A stretch of 64,000 nucleotides of DNA from Pseudooceanicola endophyticus (GCF_018760365.1 NZ_JAHIAB010000005.1:1-64000); one strand, 5' to 3'; positions 32,279 to 42,029 are shown, counted from the stretch's first letter. Translations and numbers: made by a program. The notes: generated from the sequence alone by a model not told the origin.

Positions 32279-33162
32279 TGAGCTTCGACCCTTCCCTTTC
32301 CGCCCATCTGGCCACCGGCGTCACCACCACCTGCAACGCCTGGGCGATCGCCCGGGCCGACGGGGTGGTCCTTGGTTTTACCGATCACGACGTGGACCTG
32401 TCCTTCGACGGTATCGATTTTCGCGCCGAGACGGGTCTGACGGCCAGCGCCCTCCAGCAGGGTACCGGCGTTTCGGTCGACAACAGCGAGGCCATGGGCG
32501 CGCTGAGCGATGCCGCCATTTCCGAGGCCGACATCGCGACGGGGCGTTTCGACGGTGCCGAGGTCCGTGCCTGGCTGGTCAACTGGGCCGATGTATCGGC
32601 CCGCCAGATGATCTTTCGTGGCACGATCGGAGAGATCACCCGCGCGGGTGGCGCCTTCCGGGCCGAGCTGCGCGGCCTGACCGAGAGGCTGAACCAGCCG
32701 GTAGGGCGGTCCTACCAGGCACCCTGTGCGGCAATGCTGGGAGATGCGCTGTGTCAGGTCGATCTGACGGATCCGGCCTTTGTCGTGACCGCGAGCGCAG
32801 CTTCGGTCGAGGAGGCGCGGGTCTTCCGTTTTGCCGGGCTGACCAGCCACGAGGCTGGCTGGTTCGCGCGCGGCATGATGCACATCCTCGACGGCACGGC
32901 GGCGGGGGTCACGGTGCCGGTCAAGCGCGACTGGATGGAGGGCGCGACCCGGGTCATCGAACTCTGGACGCCGTTGTCGGTCGATCCCGGACCCAGCCCC
33001 GCGGTTCGGCTGGAGGCGGGCTGCGACAAGCGGCTCGCCACCTGCCGGGACAAGTTCGCCAATGTCCTCAACCATCAGGGTTTCCCGGATATTCCCGGGG
33101 ACGACTGGCTGATGGTGGTGCCCTCGCGCTCGGGCCAGTCCTCGGGCGGGAGCCTGAGATGA
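32278..33162 (+). CDS. GTA g13, tail hub protein (DUF2163)
   Basis: 294 residues, TIGR02218/DUF2163: LATGVTTTCNAWAIARADGVVLGFTDHDVDLSFDGIDF in sequence, ATGRFDGAEVRAWLVNWAD, LTERLNQPVGRSYQAPCAAMLGDALCQVDL, then a C-terminal part with LEAGCDKRLATCRDKFANVLNHQGFPDIPGDDWLM. The Cys positions (about 163, 171, 246, 253) are those reported to bind an iron-sulfur centre in RcGTA hub proteins. ATGA-type overlap with g14. Confidence 0.94.
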   Translation: MSFDPSLSAHLATGVTTTCNAWAIARADGVVLGFTDHDVDLSFDGIDFRAETGLTASALQQGTGVSVDNSEAMGALSDAAISEADIATGRFDGAEVRAWLVNWADVSARQMIFRGTIGEITRAGGAFRAELRGLTERLNQPVGRSYQAPCAAMLGDALCQVDLTDPAFVVTASAASVEEARVFRFAGLTSHEAGWFARGMMHILDGTAAGVTVPVKRDWMEGATRVIELWTPLSVDPGPSPAVRLEAGCDKRLATCRDKFANVLNHQGFPDIPGDDWLMVVPSRSGQSSGGSLR

Positions 33163-33602
33163 ACGGGGCGGGGATCGTCACCCTGGCGCGTGGCTGGATC
33201 GGCACGCCCTACCTGCATCAGGCCTCGGTGCGGGGGGCCGGGACGGATTGCCTGGGCCTGCTGCGCGGTCTCTGGAGGGATCTGTACGGCGCCGAGCCCG
33301 AGAGCGTGCCGGCCTATACGCCCGACTGGTCCGAGCCGCAGCGCGAGGAGCGTCTTTGGCAGGCTGCCTGCAGGCATCTGCTGCAAAAGCCCCCGGGCCA
33401 GGAGGCGCCGGGGGACGTGCTGCTGTTCCGGATGCGCTCGGGCGGGGTTGCCAAGCATCTGGGTATCGCCGCCGAGGTCGGCCCCCGGGCCAGCTTCATT
33501 CATGCCTATTCCCGTCACGCGGTCGTCGAAAGCCCGCTGAGCGCCCCCTGGCGCCGCCGCATCGTCGCCCGTTTCACCTTTCCGCCGCAGGAGGAGACCT
33601 GA
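33159..33602 (+). CDS. GTA g14, NlpC/P60-family cell wall peptidase
   Basis: 147 residues. Catalytic Cys31 in GAGTDCLGLLRGLWRDLYG and His100 in GGVAKHLGIAAEVG. In RcGTA this tail-associated peptidase helps the particle cross the recipient's peptidoglycan. It overlaps g13 by four bases and abuts g15 with no gap. Confidence 0.95.
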   Translation: MNGAGIVTLARGWIGTPYLHQASVRGAGTDCLGLLRGLWRDLYGAEPESVPAYTPDWSEPQREERLWQAACRHLLQKPPGQEAPGDVLLFRMRSGGVAKHLGIAAEVGPRASFIHAYSRHAVVESPLSAPWRRRIVARFTFPPQEET

Positions 33603-36600
33603 ATGGCCACCATCATCCTGTCCGCTGCCGGGGCCGCCATCGGCGGCTCCATCGGAGGCACGGCCCTTGGTCTGTCCTCGGTCGCAATCGGGCGCTTTGT
33701 CGGCGCCGCGATCGGTCAGTCGATTGACCAGCGGATCCTGGGCACGGGCTCGGACGCGGTCGAGAGCGGCCGGGTCGAACGGTTCCGCCTGTCGAATGCC
33801 GGCGAGGGCGATGCGGTCGCCCGTGTCTATGGCCGGATGCGGATTGCGGGGCAGGTCATCTGGGCCTCCCAGTTCACCGAAAGCAGCACGACGACGGGCG
33901 GCGGCAAGGGCACGGGTTCTGCGCCCCAGGTCACGCAATATGCCTATACGGTGAACCTGGCCGTGGCGCTGTGCGAGGGCGAGATCTCGGGTCTGGGGCG
34001 GGTCTGGGCGGATGGCGCCGAAGTTTCTGCCGAGACGCTGAACATGCGGCTTTATACTGGCAGCGCCGACCAGCTGCCCGATCCCCGGATGGAGGCCATT
34101 GAGGGCGCCGGAGAGGTGCCCGCCTATCGTGGCACGGCCTATGTGGTCTTCGAGGATCTGGACCTGTCGCCCTTCGGCAACCGGGTGCCGCAGTTCACCT
34201 TCGAGGTGTTGCGGCCCGCACCGCTGTCCTTGCCGGGCGCCGCCGAGGAACCTTCCCATGCGATCCGCGGCGTGGCGATGATGCCGGGCAGCGGTGAATA
34301 TGCCCTGGCGACGACGCCGGTGCGCCACGATTATGGCGGCGGCACGGGGCGGCTTCAGAACGTCAACACGCCCTCGGGCAAGAGCGACCTTGAGACCTCT
34401 CTTGATCAGCTGGAGGCCTCCCTTCCCAACAGCGGCGCGATTTCCCTGATCGTGAGCTGGTTCGGCAACGACCTGCGCTGCGGCAGCTGCGAGCTGCGCC
34501 CGAAGGTCGAGCAGATCGAGTTCGACGGTGCCGAGATGCCCTGGTCGGTCAGCGGCCTGACCCGTGACACCGCCGAGGTGGTGGCGGGGGATGGTGGCGG
34601 GCGTCCGATCTACGGCGGCACGCCCACCGACCTCTCGGTGATCGAGGCCATCCGCGAGATGAACGCGCGCGGTCAGGCGGTGATGTTCTATCCCTTCATG
34701 CTGATGGACCAGACCGAGGGCAACACGCTGCCCGATCCCTGGAGCGACGCGACCTTCCAGCCGCCCTTGCCCTGGCGGGGGCGGATCACCTGTGCAGAGG
34801 CGCCGGGGCGCACGGGCTCTCCGGACGGGACCGCGCAGGCGGCGAGCGAGGTGGCGGATTTCTTCGGCACGGCGCAGGCCTCGGACTTTGCCATCTCGGG
34901 CGATGAGGTCACCTATTCCGGTCCTGCGGAATGGCGCTACCGGCGCTTCGTGCTGCATTGCGCGGCGCTGTGTGCGGCGGCGGGCGGCGTCGACAGCTTC
35001 TGCATCGGCTCCGAGATGGTCGGGCTGACGCAGATCCGGGGCGCGGCCAACAGCTTTCCGGCGGTGGCGGCCTTCCGGGCTCTGGCCGCCGAGGTCCGCG
35101 CGATCCTGGGGCCTTCGGTCAAGCTGGGCTATGCGGCGGACTGGAGCGAATACTTCGGCTACCAGCCGGGCGATGGCTCGGGCGACCGGTTCTTCCATCT
35201 CGACCCGCTCTGGGCCGATGCGGAGATCGATTTCATCGGGATCGACAACTACATGCCGCTGTCGGACTGGCGCGACGGGTCCGAGCATCTGGATGCCGAA
35301 ACGCATCCCTCGATCTACGACGGGACCTACCTGGCCACCAATGTCGAGGGCGGAGAGCTGTACGACTGGTACTATGCCTCGCAAGCGGACCGGGATGCAC
35401 AGATCCGCACGACGATCACGGACGGGCAGGGGGAACCCTGGATCTGGCGCGTCAAGGACATCCGGAACTGGTGGCTGAATGCCCATCACGAACGGATCGG
35501 CGGCGTGCGGCAGGCCACGGCCACCCCCTGGGTGCCGCAATCGAAACCTGTCTGGTTCACCGAACTGGGCTGCGCGGCCATCGACAAGGGCACCAACCAG
35601 CCAAACAAGTTCCTTGACCCGAAAAGTTCCGAATCCGCGCTGCCTTACTATTCGGACGGCCAGCGCGACGAGCTAATGCAGCAGCGCTACCTGTCGGTCA
35701 TGCACGGCTACTGGAACGATCCGGGCCACAACCCTGTGTCGTCGGTCTATGGCGCCAGCATGATCGACATGTCGCGCGCCTTCGTCTGGGCCTGGGATGC
35801 GCGGCCATTTCCCTATTTCCCGGGCAACCTCGACCTCTGGAGCGATGGCGAGAACTATCTTGCCGGGCACTGGATCACGGGCAGGGTCGGCGGGCGGTCT
35901 CTGGCTCTCGTGGTCGAGGAAATCTGCCGCGAGGCCGGAGTGGAGGAGATCGATACCTCGGACCTGCAGGGCTATGTCGGTGGTTTCCTGATGGATGAAG
36001 TCACGGCGCCCCGCGCCGCGCTGCAATCGCTGATGCTGCGCTACGGCTTCGACGCGGTGGAACGCGATGGGGTGCTGCGCTTCCTCATGCGCAACGGGCG
36101 GGTCGATGCGATGCTTGATCCCGATGCGCTGGCCGTTGTCACGGAGATCGAGGGCGAGACCGAGCGCCGGCGCGCACCGGAGGCCGAGATCGCGGGCCGG
36201 ATGCGGCTGCGCTTCATCGAGGCGGATGCCGACTACGACGCGGTGACCGAGGAGGCGATCCTGCCCGGCGACACCAGCCGCGTCGTCTCGGGCAGCGAGC
36301 TGTCGCTGCTGATGAGCCGGACCGAGGCGCGCCAGGTGCTGGAGCGCTGGCTTGGCGAAACCCGGGTGTCCCGCGACAGTCTGCGCTTTGCCCTGCCGCC
36401 GTCGCGGCGCGACATCGGACCGGGGGACGTGGTGGGGCTGGAGGACGCCTTCTACCGGATCGATCGGGCCGACTTCACCGAGGCCGGCCTGTTCGAAGCC
36501 ACCCGGATCGAGCCCGAGGTCTACGACCGGGCCGCCCTGGCTGAGATCTTGCCGAAAGGTCCGGTCTATGCCGCGCCGGTGCCGGTGCTGCCGCTGTTCC

Positions 36601-37514
36601 TGGACTTGCCGCTGATGCGCGGTGACGAGGTGCCCCATGCGCCCCATATCGCGGTGACGGCGGAACCCTGGAGCGGCGGTGCGGCGCTTTATGCTGCGGC
36701 CTCGGATGCGGGGTATCAGCTGGACCGGGTACTGGCGACGCGTGCGGTGATCGGCCTGACGACCAGCGTCCTGGAGCGCGCGGCGCCGGGGCGACCGGAT
36801 CGGGGCGCGGGGCTGGAGATTGCGCTGACCTCGGGCAGCCTGTCCTCGACCGATGCGGCGGGGCTGCTGGCCGGTGCAAACCTGATGGCCATCGGCGATG
36901 GCACCCCGGGCAACTGGGAGCTGTTCCAGTTCCGCGATGCGGAGGTCATCGGCCCCCGGGCCTATCGACTGGGCCATCGGCTGCGAGGGCAACTTGGCAC
37001 CGATGCGGGGATGCCCGACACTTGGCCCGTGGGGTCCTATGTGGTGCTGATGAACGGCGTGCCCGAGCAGATCTCCCTGGCGCCCAGCCAGCGGCGGCTG
37101 GCGCGGCATTACCGGATCGGGCCGGCGCAGAAGCCGGTGGACGACCCGAGCTATCGTCACGAGGTGCTTGCCTTCGACGGCAAAGGCCTGCGGCCCTACG
37201 CGCCCTGCCACCTGCGCGCCGCGCCTCAGACTTCGGGCGAGATCGCCTTCAGCTGGGTGCGCCGGGGCCGGATCGACGCCGATGCCTGGGACCTGGCCGA
37301 GATCCCACTGGGCGAGGACAGCCAGGCCTTCCGGGTCCGGCTGCGCAGCGCGGGCAGCCTGTTCCGCGAGGTGGAGGTGGCTGAAACCGGCTGGGTCTAT
37401 TCGGTGGCAGACCAGGCCAGCGACGGGATTTCCGGACCTGTGGATCTGGAAGTATCACAGATTTCAGCCACATACGGTCCCGGCAGCCCCGGGATGCTGA
37501 CCTTCGACCTTTGA
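33603..37514 (+). CDS. GTA g15, host-contact 'megatron' protein with TIM-barrel-like domain
   Basis: 1303 residues, the normal GTA g15 size. The N-terminus has Gly/Ala-rich hydrophobic stretches (SAAGAAIGGSIGGTALGLSSVAIGRFVGAAIG). From about 340 to 710 lies the glycosidase-like TIM-barrel (GYAADWSEYFGYQPGDG, EIDFIGIDNYMPLSDWRDG, WWLNAHHER, KPVWFTELGCAAIDKG). Then come the Phage-tail_3 region and C-terminal beta domains (from RGAGLEIALTSG on). It forms the tip and fibre base that penetrates the recipient. It is the last gene of the cluster, with cysE 96 bp downstream. Confidence 0.96.
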   Translation: MATIILSAAGAAIGGSIGGTALGLSSVAIGRFVGAAIGQSIDQRILGTGSDAVESGRVERFRLSNAGEGDAVARVYGRMRIAGQVIWASQFTESSTTTGGGKGTGSAPQVTQYAYTVNLAVALCEGEISGLGRVWADGAEVSAETLNMRLYTGSADQLPDPRMEAIEGAGEVPAYRGTAYVVFEDLDLSPFGNRVPQFTFEVLRPAPLSLPGAAEEPSHAIRGVAMMPGSGEYALATTPVRHDYGGGTGRLQNVNTPSGKSDLETSLDQLEASLPNSGAISLIVSWFGNDLRCGSCELRPKVEQIEFDGAEMPWSVSGLTRDTAEVVAGDGGGRPIYGGTPTDLSVIEAIREMNARGQAVMFYPFMLMDQTEGNTLPDPWSDATFQPPLPWRGRITCAEAPGRTGSPDGTAQAASEVADFFGTAQASDFAISGDEVTYSGPAEWRYRRFVLHCAALCAAAGGVDSFCIGSEMVGLTQIRGAANSFPAVAAFRALAAEVRAILGPSVKLGYAADWSEYFGYQPGDGSGDRFFHLDPLWADAEIDFIGIDNYMPLSDWRDGSEHLDAETHPSIYDGTYLATNVEGGELYDWYYASQADRDAQIRTTITDGQGEPWIWRVKDIRNWWLNAHHERIGGVRQATATPWVPQSKPVWFTELGCAAIDKGTNQPNKFLDPKSSESALPYYSDGQRDELMQQRYLSVMHGYWNDPGHNPVSSVYGASMIDMSRAFVWAWDARPFPYFPGNLDLWSDGENYLAGHWITGRVGGRSLALVVEEICREAGVEEIDTSDLQGYVGGFLMDEVTAPRAALQSLMLRYGFDAVERDGVLRFLMRNGRVDAMLDPDALAVVTEIEGETERRRAPEAEIAGRMRLRFIEADADYDAVTEEAILPGDTSRVVSGSELSLLMSRTEARQVLERWLGETRVSRDSLRFALPPSRRDIGPGDVVGLEDAFYRIDRADFTEAGLFEATRIEPEVYDRAALAEILPKGPVYAAPVPVLPLFLDLPLMRGDEVPHAPHIAVTAEPWSGGAALYAAASDAGYQLDRVLATRAVIGLTTSVLERAAPGRPDRGAGLEIALTSGSLSSTDAAGLLAGANLMAIGDGTPGNWELFQFRDAEVIGPRAYRLGHRLRGQLGTDAGMPDTWPVGSYVVLMNGVPEQISLAPSQRRLARHYRIGPAQKPVDDPSYRHEVLAFDGKGLRPYAPCHLRAAPQTSGEIAFSWVRRGRIDADAWDLAEIPLGEDSQAFRVRLRSAGSLFREVEVAETGWVYSVADQASDGISGPVDLEVSQISATYGPGSPGMLTFDL

Positions 37515-37560
37515 AAGATCGGAATTTGTGAACCCGGAGGCCACGGCTTTGCGTTTTCCA

Positions 37561-37591
37561 TGAGGGGCGGGATCTGATATCCTGCCCCTCA
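37561..37591. promoter_or_regulatory. 13-bp inverted repeat between g15 and cysE
   Basis: TGAGGGGCGGGAT (37561-37573) and ATCCTGCCCCTCA (37579-37591) pair along their full length with one G-U, around a CTGAT loop. It lies 20 bp before the cysE ATG. As RNA it would hinder GTA read-through or cysE start access; as DNA it could be an operator. There is no T run on the plus strand. Confidence 0.55.
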
Positions 37592-37610
37592 AACATTGGG
37601 AAAACATGCC

Positions 37611-38414
37611 ATGGCCAACACGCAAGCAAAGCTCGCCGAGCTGGATCCCGTTTGGGACCGTATCACCCGCGAGGCGAAGGTCGCCATTGCGGATGAGCCG
37701 CTGCTCGGCGGTATGGTTCATTCAACCATCCTGCACCACGCCTCCTTCGAACGCGCGCTGTCCTATCGGATCGCGATGAAGCTGGCTTCGGACGACATGC
37801 CCGGGCAGCTGCTTCGAGAGATTTGCGACGAGGCGATCAGCGCCGATCCCGCGATCCCCGAAGCCGCGCGGGCAGATATCGTCGCGATCTACGACCGCGA
37901 TCCGGCCTGCCATCGCTTCCTTCAGCCGCTTCTCTATTTCAAGGGTTTCCAAGCCGTGCAGGCCTATCGCATCGGCCACTGGCTGTGGGAGCAGAAACGC
38001 GTCGACCTGGCCTATTTCTTCCAGATGCGCTCCTCCGAGGTCTTCGGGGTCGATATCCATCCGGCGGCCCGGATGGGCAAGGGGATCATGATCGACCATG
38101 CCCATTCCATCGTGGTGGGCGAAACGGCCGTGGTGGGCGATAACGTGTCCATGCTGCATTCGGTGACGCTGGGCGGCACCGGCAAGGAAGAGGAAGACCG
38201 CCATCCGAAGATCGGCAACGGGGTCCTGATCGGGGCCGGGGCCAAGGTGCTGGGCAATATCAGCATCGGTCACTGCTCGCGGATCGCGGCGGGGTCTGTG
38301 GTGCTGAACGAGGTGCCGCCCTGCACGACCGTCGCAGGGGTGCCCGCCCGCATCGTCGGGGAGGCGGGCTGCGATCAACCCTCGATCAAGATGGACCAGA
38401 TCCACGGCGTCTGA
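37611..38414 (+). CDS. cysE: Serine O-acetyltransferase
   Basis: First step of cysteine synthesis from serine and acetyl-CoA. 267 residues from the ATG at 37611. The helical N-terminal domain has DPVWDRITREAKVAIADEPLLGGMVHSTILHHASFERALSYRI; the left-handed beta-helix hexapeptide part has GVDIHPAARMGKGIMIDHAHSIVVGETAVVGDNVSMLHSVTLGGTG and KVLGNISIGHCSRIAAGSVVLNEVPPCTTVAGVPAR (catalytic His in IDHAH). It is the conserved right neighbour of GTA clusters in this order. Confidence 0.96.
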   Translation: MANTQAKLAELDPVWDRITREAKVAIADEPLLGGMVHSTILHHASFERALSYRIAMKLASDDMPGQLLREICDEAISADPAIPEAARADIVAIYDRDPACHRFLQPLLYFKGFQAVQAYRIGHWLWEQKRVDLAYFFQMRSSEVFGVDIHPAARMGKGIMIDHAHSIVVGETAVVGDNVSMLHSVTLGGTGKEEEDRHPKIGNGVLIGAGAKVLGNISIGHCSRIAAGSVVLNEVPPCTTVAGVPARIVGEAGCDQPSIKMDQIHGV

Positions 38415-38442
38415 CCCGCATCTGATCACGCGTGTTCTTCAG

Positions 38443-38475
38443 ACCCCGCCTTTTTTCTGAGGCGGGGTTTTGCTT
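38443..38475 (+). terminator. Rho-independent terminator after cysE
   Basis: ACCCCGCC-TTTTTTCTGA-GGCGGGGT then TTTGCTTTG, 29 bp past the stop. Confidence 0.85.
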
Positions 38476-38580
38476 TGTCTGGGGGAACGGCCAGTTTCGA
38501 ACTTTTTTAGAAAGTTTTTTACCAATTTGGCCGCAAATCTCTCTCATCGAGAAAACAATGCTGAAAGAGGCGGGACATCG

Positions 38581-39243
38581 ATGAGCAGAACCTGGGATCA
38601 AGAAACCGAACGCACGGTGATCGAAATCGCGCTGAAGCGTCCGGAGGGCAGTCAGGACTGGTTCCTGGACTGGATGAAGGTGCGTTGGCAGGGGGCGTGC
38701 AACGTCGTGCGCTGCACGGCGCCCGAGCCGGTGGAAAGCGCCTTCGTTCCGGCCTTCGGGGCTTTGATGCGGCCCTACCTGCCGCCGCGGGGCGCGACCC
38801 CGGCGCTGCTGGCCGCCGAGGGGCCGTTTCCCTGCGACATGGTGCAGCTGGCGCAGCTGCGGGTGCTGATCGGCCAGCCGCGCGAGGGGGCCGATCACAT
38901 GATGCTGCGCTTCCAGCATGCCCTGGGACCGGCGCTGTCGATCCTGGCGCCACGGCTGCGCCCGCAGGAGGCCAGCGCCAGCCAGATGGAGACCCAGGCC
39001 GCGCGGATGCTGGCGGACCTTCTGGACCCCTGCCTGAATCTGGCGGCGCTGGATCCGGAGACCGGACGCGATCATGTCCAGGCGGTGGCGGCACAGCTGG
39101 AGGCGCTGCGGGGCCGTCATGAGGAGATGAGCTTTTTCAGCCACCTGCTGCGCCGCTTCCTGAGCCACGGGCCGCAGGCCTTCGGGCGGGCGGTGGCCGG
39201 GCCGGAGCCTGCCACGCCAAGGCTGCGGGAGCTGCAGCTGTAA
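38581..39243 (+). CDS. Hypothetical protein
   Basis: 220 residues; no family recognised. It starts WDQETERTVIEIALKRPEGSQDWFLDWMKVRWQGACNVVRC, is rich in Ala, Leu, Arg and Pro, and looks mainly helical and soluble with no signal peptide or membrane segment. The middle (FPCDMVQLAQLRVLIGQPREGADHMMLRF) and end (EEMSFFSHLLRRFLSHGPQAFGRAV) are amphipathic. It stands alone between cysE and the convergent pdh operon. Codon use is like its neighbours, which supports a real gene. An AAAGAGGCGGG run precedes the ATG. Confidence 0.65.
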   Translation: MSRTWDQETERTVIEIALKRPEGSQDWFLDWMKVRWQGACNVVRCTAPEPVESAFVPAFGALMRPYLPPRGATPALLAAEGPFPCDMVQLAQLRVLIGQPREGADHMMLRFQHALGPALSILAPRLRPQEASASQMETQAARMLADLLDPCLNLAALDPETGRDHVQAVAAQLEALRGRHEEMSFFSHLLRRFLSHGPQAFGRAVAGPEPATPRLRELQL

Positions 39244-39248
39244 CGCAA

Positions 39249-39274
39249 AAGGCCCGCTCCGGAGAGCGGGCCTT
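39249..39274. terminator. Bidirectional terminator between the 38581 gene and pdhC
   Basis: AAGGCCCGCTC-CGGA-GAGCGGGCCTT, a perfect 11-bp stem; the A run on its left gives TTTT for the minus-strand pdh operon. Confidence 0.85.
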
Positions 39275-39300
39275 CGAGCCGTTGCGGGGCAGGCCCCGGA

Positions 39301-40629
39301 TCAGGCCAGCATCATCATCGGGTTCTCGAGGTTCTCGACGATAACCTTCAGCAGGTCGGCGCCAAGCGCCCCGTCGATCACGCGGTGATCGACCGACATG
39401 GTGACGGACATGACCGTTGCGACCTCGATCTCGCCCGCATCATTGACGACGGGCTTCTTGACGCCCGAGCCGACGGCCAGGATGCCTGCATGCGGCGGGT
39501 TCACGATGGCGTCGAAATTGTCGATGCCGAACATGCCGAGGTTGGAGATCGCGAAGGAGCCGCCCTGGTATTCATGCGGCGCGAGCTTGCGGTCGCGGGC
39601 CCGTTTGGCCAGGTCCTTCATCTCTGCCGAGAGGGCGGAGAGCGACTTCATGTCGGCATCCTTCAGCACCGGGGTGAACAGGCCACCCTCGATCGCCACG
39701 GCGACGGCAACGTCGGAGGGCTTGAGCTGGAGGACGCGATCACCCGCCCAGACCGCGTTGGCGGTGGGCACGGCCTGCAGCGCCAGCGCCACGGCCTTGA
39801 TGATGAAGTCGTTGACCGAGAGCTTCACACCGCGCCCTTCGAGCTGCTTGTTCAGCTGCGAGCGGAACTTCAGCAGCGCGTCGAGCTTGATGTCGCGGCG
39901 CAGGTAGAAGTGCGGGATGGTCTGCTTGGCCTCGGAAAGACGCGCGGCGATGGTCTTGCGCATGCCGTCGAGCTTGACCTCTTCGAAGTCGCGGCCCTCG
40001 TACATCTTGATGACCTGCTCGGCGGTGGGGCCGGCGGCGGCCGCCTTGGCAACCGGGGCCTCGGCCTTCGGGGCGGGCGCGGCGGCAGCCGGTGCGGCGG
40101 CGGGTTTCGCCACGGCGTTTTCCACGTCGGCCTTGACGATGCGGCCATGCGGGCCCGAGCCCGTCAGGGTCGCGAGGTCGAGGCCCTTCTGGGCGGCGAT
40201 GCGGCGTGCCAGCGGCGAGGCGAAGATGCGCCCGCCATCGGCGGCCTTCGGCGCGGCCGGGGCCGGGGCCGGGGCCGCGGAGCCCCCTGCGGGGGCCGCC
40301 TTGGCCCCGGCGTCGGCGGCGGGGGCCGCCTCCGGCGCAGCGGCAGCGGCTTGCGCGGGGGCGGCGCCGATGTCATCGGCACTTTCACCCTCTTCCAGCA
40401 GGATGGCGATGGGTTCGTTGACCTTCACGCCTTCCGTGCCTTCCGCGATCAGGATCTTGCCGACAATGCCTTCGTCGACGGCTTCGAATTCCATCGTCGC
40501 CTTGTCGGTCTCGATCTCGGCCAGCAGGTCGCCGGCGGCGACGGTGTCGCCTTCCTTGACCAGCCATTTCGCCAGGGTGCCTTCCTCCATGGTCGGAGAG
40601 AGGGCAGGCATCAGGATTTCCGTGGGCAT
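39301..40629 (-). CDS. pdhC: Pyruvate dehydrogenase E2, dihydrolipoamide acetyltransferase
   Basis: Core of the pyruvate dehydrogenase complex. 442 residues. Lipoyl domain 1-80 with Lys43 in [12 protein letters not shown]; an Ala/Pro-rich linker; E3/E1-binding domain at about 135-170 ([36 protein letters not shown]); a second Ala/Pro linker; and the catalytic domain with [36 protein letters not shown] and the C-terminal [14 protein letters not shown] (catalytic His). It is the third gene of pdhABC, 12 bp after pdhB. Confidence 0.97.
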   Translation of the reverse strand: MPTEILMPALSPTMEEGTLAKWLVKEGDTVAAGDLLAEIETDKATMEFEAVDEGIVGKILIAEGTEGVKVNEPIAILLEEGESADDIGAAPAQAAAAAPEAAPAADAGAKAAPAGGSAAPAPAPAAPKAADGGRIFASPLARRIAAQKGLDLATLTGSGPHGRIVKADVENAVAKPAAAPAAAAPAPKAEAPVAKAAAAGPTAEQVIKMYEGRDFEEVKLDGMRKTIAARLSEAKQTIPHFYLRRDIKLDALLKFRSQLNKQLEGRGVKLSVNDFIIKAVALALQAVPTANAVWAGDRVLQLKPSDVAVAVAIEGGLFTPVLKDADMKSLSALSAEMKDLAKRARDRKLAPHEYQGGSFAISNLGMFGIDNFDAIVNPPHAGILAVGSGVKKPVVNDAGEIEVATVMSVTMSVDHRVIDGALGADLLKVIVENLENPMMMLA

Positions 40630-40641
40630 GACTCTCTTCCC

Positions 40642-42015
40642 TTACCGGTAGGTGACTTTCTTCACCGCCGCGATCACCTCGTCCGTGGTGATCAGCGCCA
40701 GCTTCTCGAGGTTGGCCGCGTAGGGCATCGGCACGTCCTTGCCGGTGCAGTTGATCACGGGCGCATCGAGGTAATCGAAGGCGTTTTCCATGATGTAGGC
40801 CGAGAGGTGGTTGCCGATCGAGGCCACCGGGAAGCCCTCTTCCACGGTCACGCAGCGGTTGGTCTTCATGACCGAGGCGATCAGCGTGTCATAGTCGAGC
40901 GGGCGCAGGGTGCGCAGGTCGATGACCTCGGCAGAGATGCCCTCTTCGGCCAGCTTGTCCGCAGCTTCCAGGGCGTATTTCATGCCGACACCGAAGGAGA
41001 CGATGGTGACATCGCTGCCTTCGCGCCAGATCTTCGCCTTGCCGAAGGGGATGGTGAAGTCATCCACGTCCGGAACGTCGAAGGACTGGCCGTACATCAG
41101 CTCGTTCTCGAGGAAGATGACCGGGTTCGGATCGCGGATCGCGGTCTTCAGCAGGCCCTTCGCATCGGCGGCGGAGTAGGGCATGACGACCTTCAGGCCG
41201 GGGATCTGCGCATACCAGGCGGCGTAGTCCTGCGAGTGCTGCGCGCCGACGCGGGCGGCGGCACCGTTGGGGCCACGGAAGACCATGGGCGCGCCCATCT
41301 GGCCGCCGGACATGTAGAGCGTCTTGGCCGCCGAGTTGATGATCTGGTCAATCGCCTGCATGGCGAAGTTGAAGGTCATGAACTCGACGATGGGCTTCAG
41401 CGTACCGAAGGCGGCGCCGACGGCGATGCCGGTGAAGCCGTGCTCGGTGATCGGCGTGTCGATGACGCGCTTCTCGCCGAACTCGTCCAGCAGACCCTGG
41501 GAGACCTTGTAGGCGCCCTGGTACTCGGCGACTTCCTCGCCCATGAGGAAGACCGTCTCGTCCGAGCGCATCTCTTCGGCCATCGCGTCGCGCAGCGCTT
41601 CACGGACCGTCTGGGTCTTCATCGGGGTGCCTTCGGGCCAGTCGGGGCTGGCGTTCGACTTCGGCGCGGCGGGGGCGGGCTCGGCCGCCTTGGCGGGGGC
41701 GGGGGCTTCGGCCTTGGGGGCCTCTTCCACGGGCGCGGCGGCGGGGGCGCTGCCGATGTCGTCGGCGGATTCACCCTCTTCCAGCAGCACGGCGATCGGG
41801 GCGTTGACCTTCACGCCCTCGGTGCCTTCCGCGATCAGGATCTTGCCGATGACGCCTTCGTCGACGGCTTCGAATTCCATCGTTGCCTTGTCGGTCTCGA
41901 TCTCGGCCAGGATGTCGCCCGAGCTGACGGTGTCGCCTTCCTTGACGAGCCACTTCGCAAGGGTGCCTTCCTCCATCGTCGGAGAGAGGGCGGGCATCAG
42001 GATTTCGGTGGGCAT
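40642..42015 (-). CDS. pdhB: Pyruvate dehydrogenase E1 component, beta subunit, with N-terminal lipoyl domain
   Basis: 457 residues from the ATG at 42015. Residues 1-80 are a lipoyl domain almost identical to that of E2 (Lys43), then an Ala/Pro-rich linker, and from about 130 the E1-beta core ([45 protein letters not shown], then [22 protein letters not shown]). Fusion of a lipoyl domain to E1-beta is a known trait of alphaproteobacteria. The near-identity of the two lipoyl segments suggests recent conversion or strong constraint. Confidence 0.97.
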   Translation of the reverse strand: MPTEILMPALSPTMEEGTLAKWLVKEGDTVSSGDILAEIETDKATMEFEAVDEGVIGKILIAEGTEGVKVNAPIAVLLEEGESADDIGSAPAAAPVEEAPKAEAPAPAKAAEPAPAAPKSNASPDWPEGTPMKTQTVREALRDAMAEEMRSDETVFLMGEEVAEYQGAYKVSQGLLDEFGEKRVIDTPITEHGFTGIAVGAAFGTLKPIVEFMTFNFAMQAIDQIINSAAKTLYMSGGQMGAPMVFRGPNGAAARVGAQHSQDYAAWYAQIPGLKVVMPYSAADAKGLLKTAIRDPNPVIFLENELMYGQSFDVPDVDDFTIPFGKAKIWREGSDVTIVSFGVGMKYALEAADKLAEEGISAEVIDLRTLRPLDYDTLIASVMKTNRCVTVEEGFPVASIGNHLSAYIMENAFDYLDAPVINCTGKDVPMPYAANLEKLALITTDEVIAAVKKVTYR

Positions 42016-42029
42016 TCTTCTCGTCTCCC

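Larger units (their letters stand above)
23453..37514 (+). mobile_element. Complete Rhodobacter-type gene transfer agent structural cluster (g1-g15)
   Basis: Seventeen consecutive phage-morphogenesis genes on one strand in the same order as the R. capsulatus GTA: g1, g2 (TerL), g3 (portal), g3.5, g4 (protease), g5 (capsid), g6, g7, g8, g9, g10, g10.1, g11 (tape measure), g12, g13, g14, g15. Each has an uninterrupted frame. No integrase, repressor, replication or lysis gene lies inside, which separates it from an ordinary prophage. Such clusters package random host DNA and deliver it to kin. Lysis, tail-fibre and activator (gafA) genes of GTAs lie elsewhere in known genomes and are not here. 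Base composition matches the chromosome, as expected for a long-resident system. Confidence 0.95.

Noticed and set aside
23378-37514. The phage gene block as an ordinary prophage
   Set aside because: No integrase, repressor, replication or lysis genes and no attachment repeats; the gene order, the g3.5 and g10.1 genes and the mltG/cysE setting are those of a GTA.
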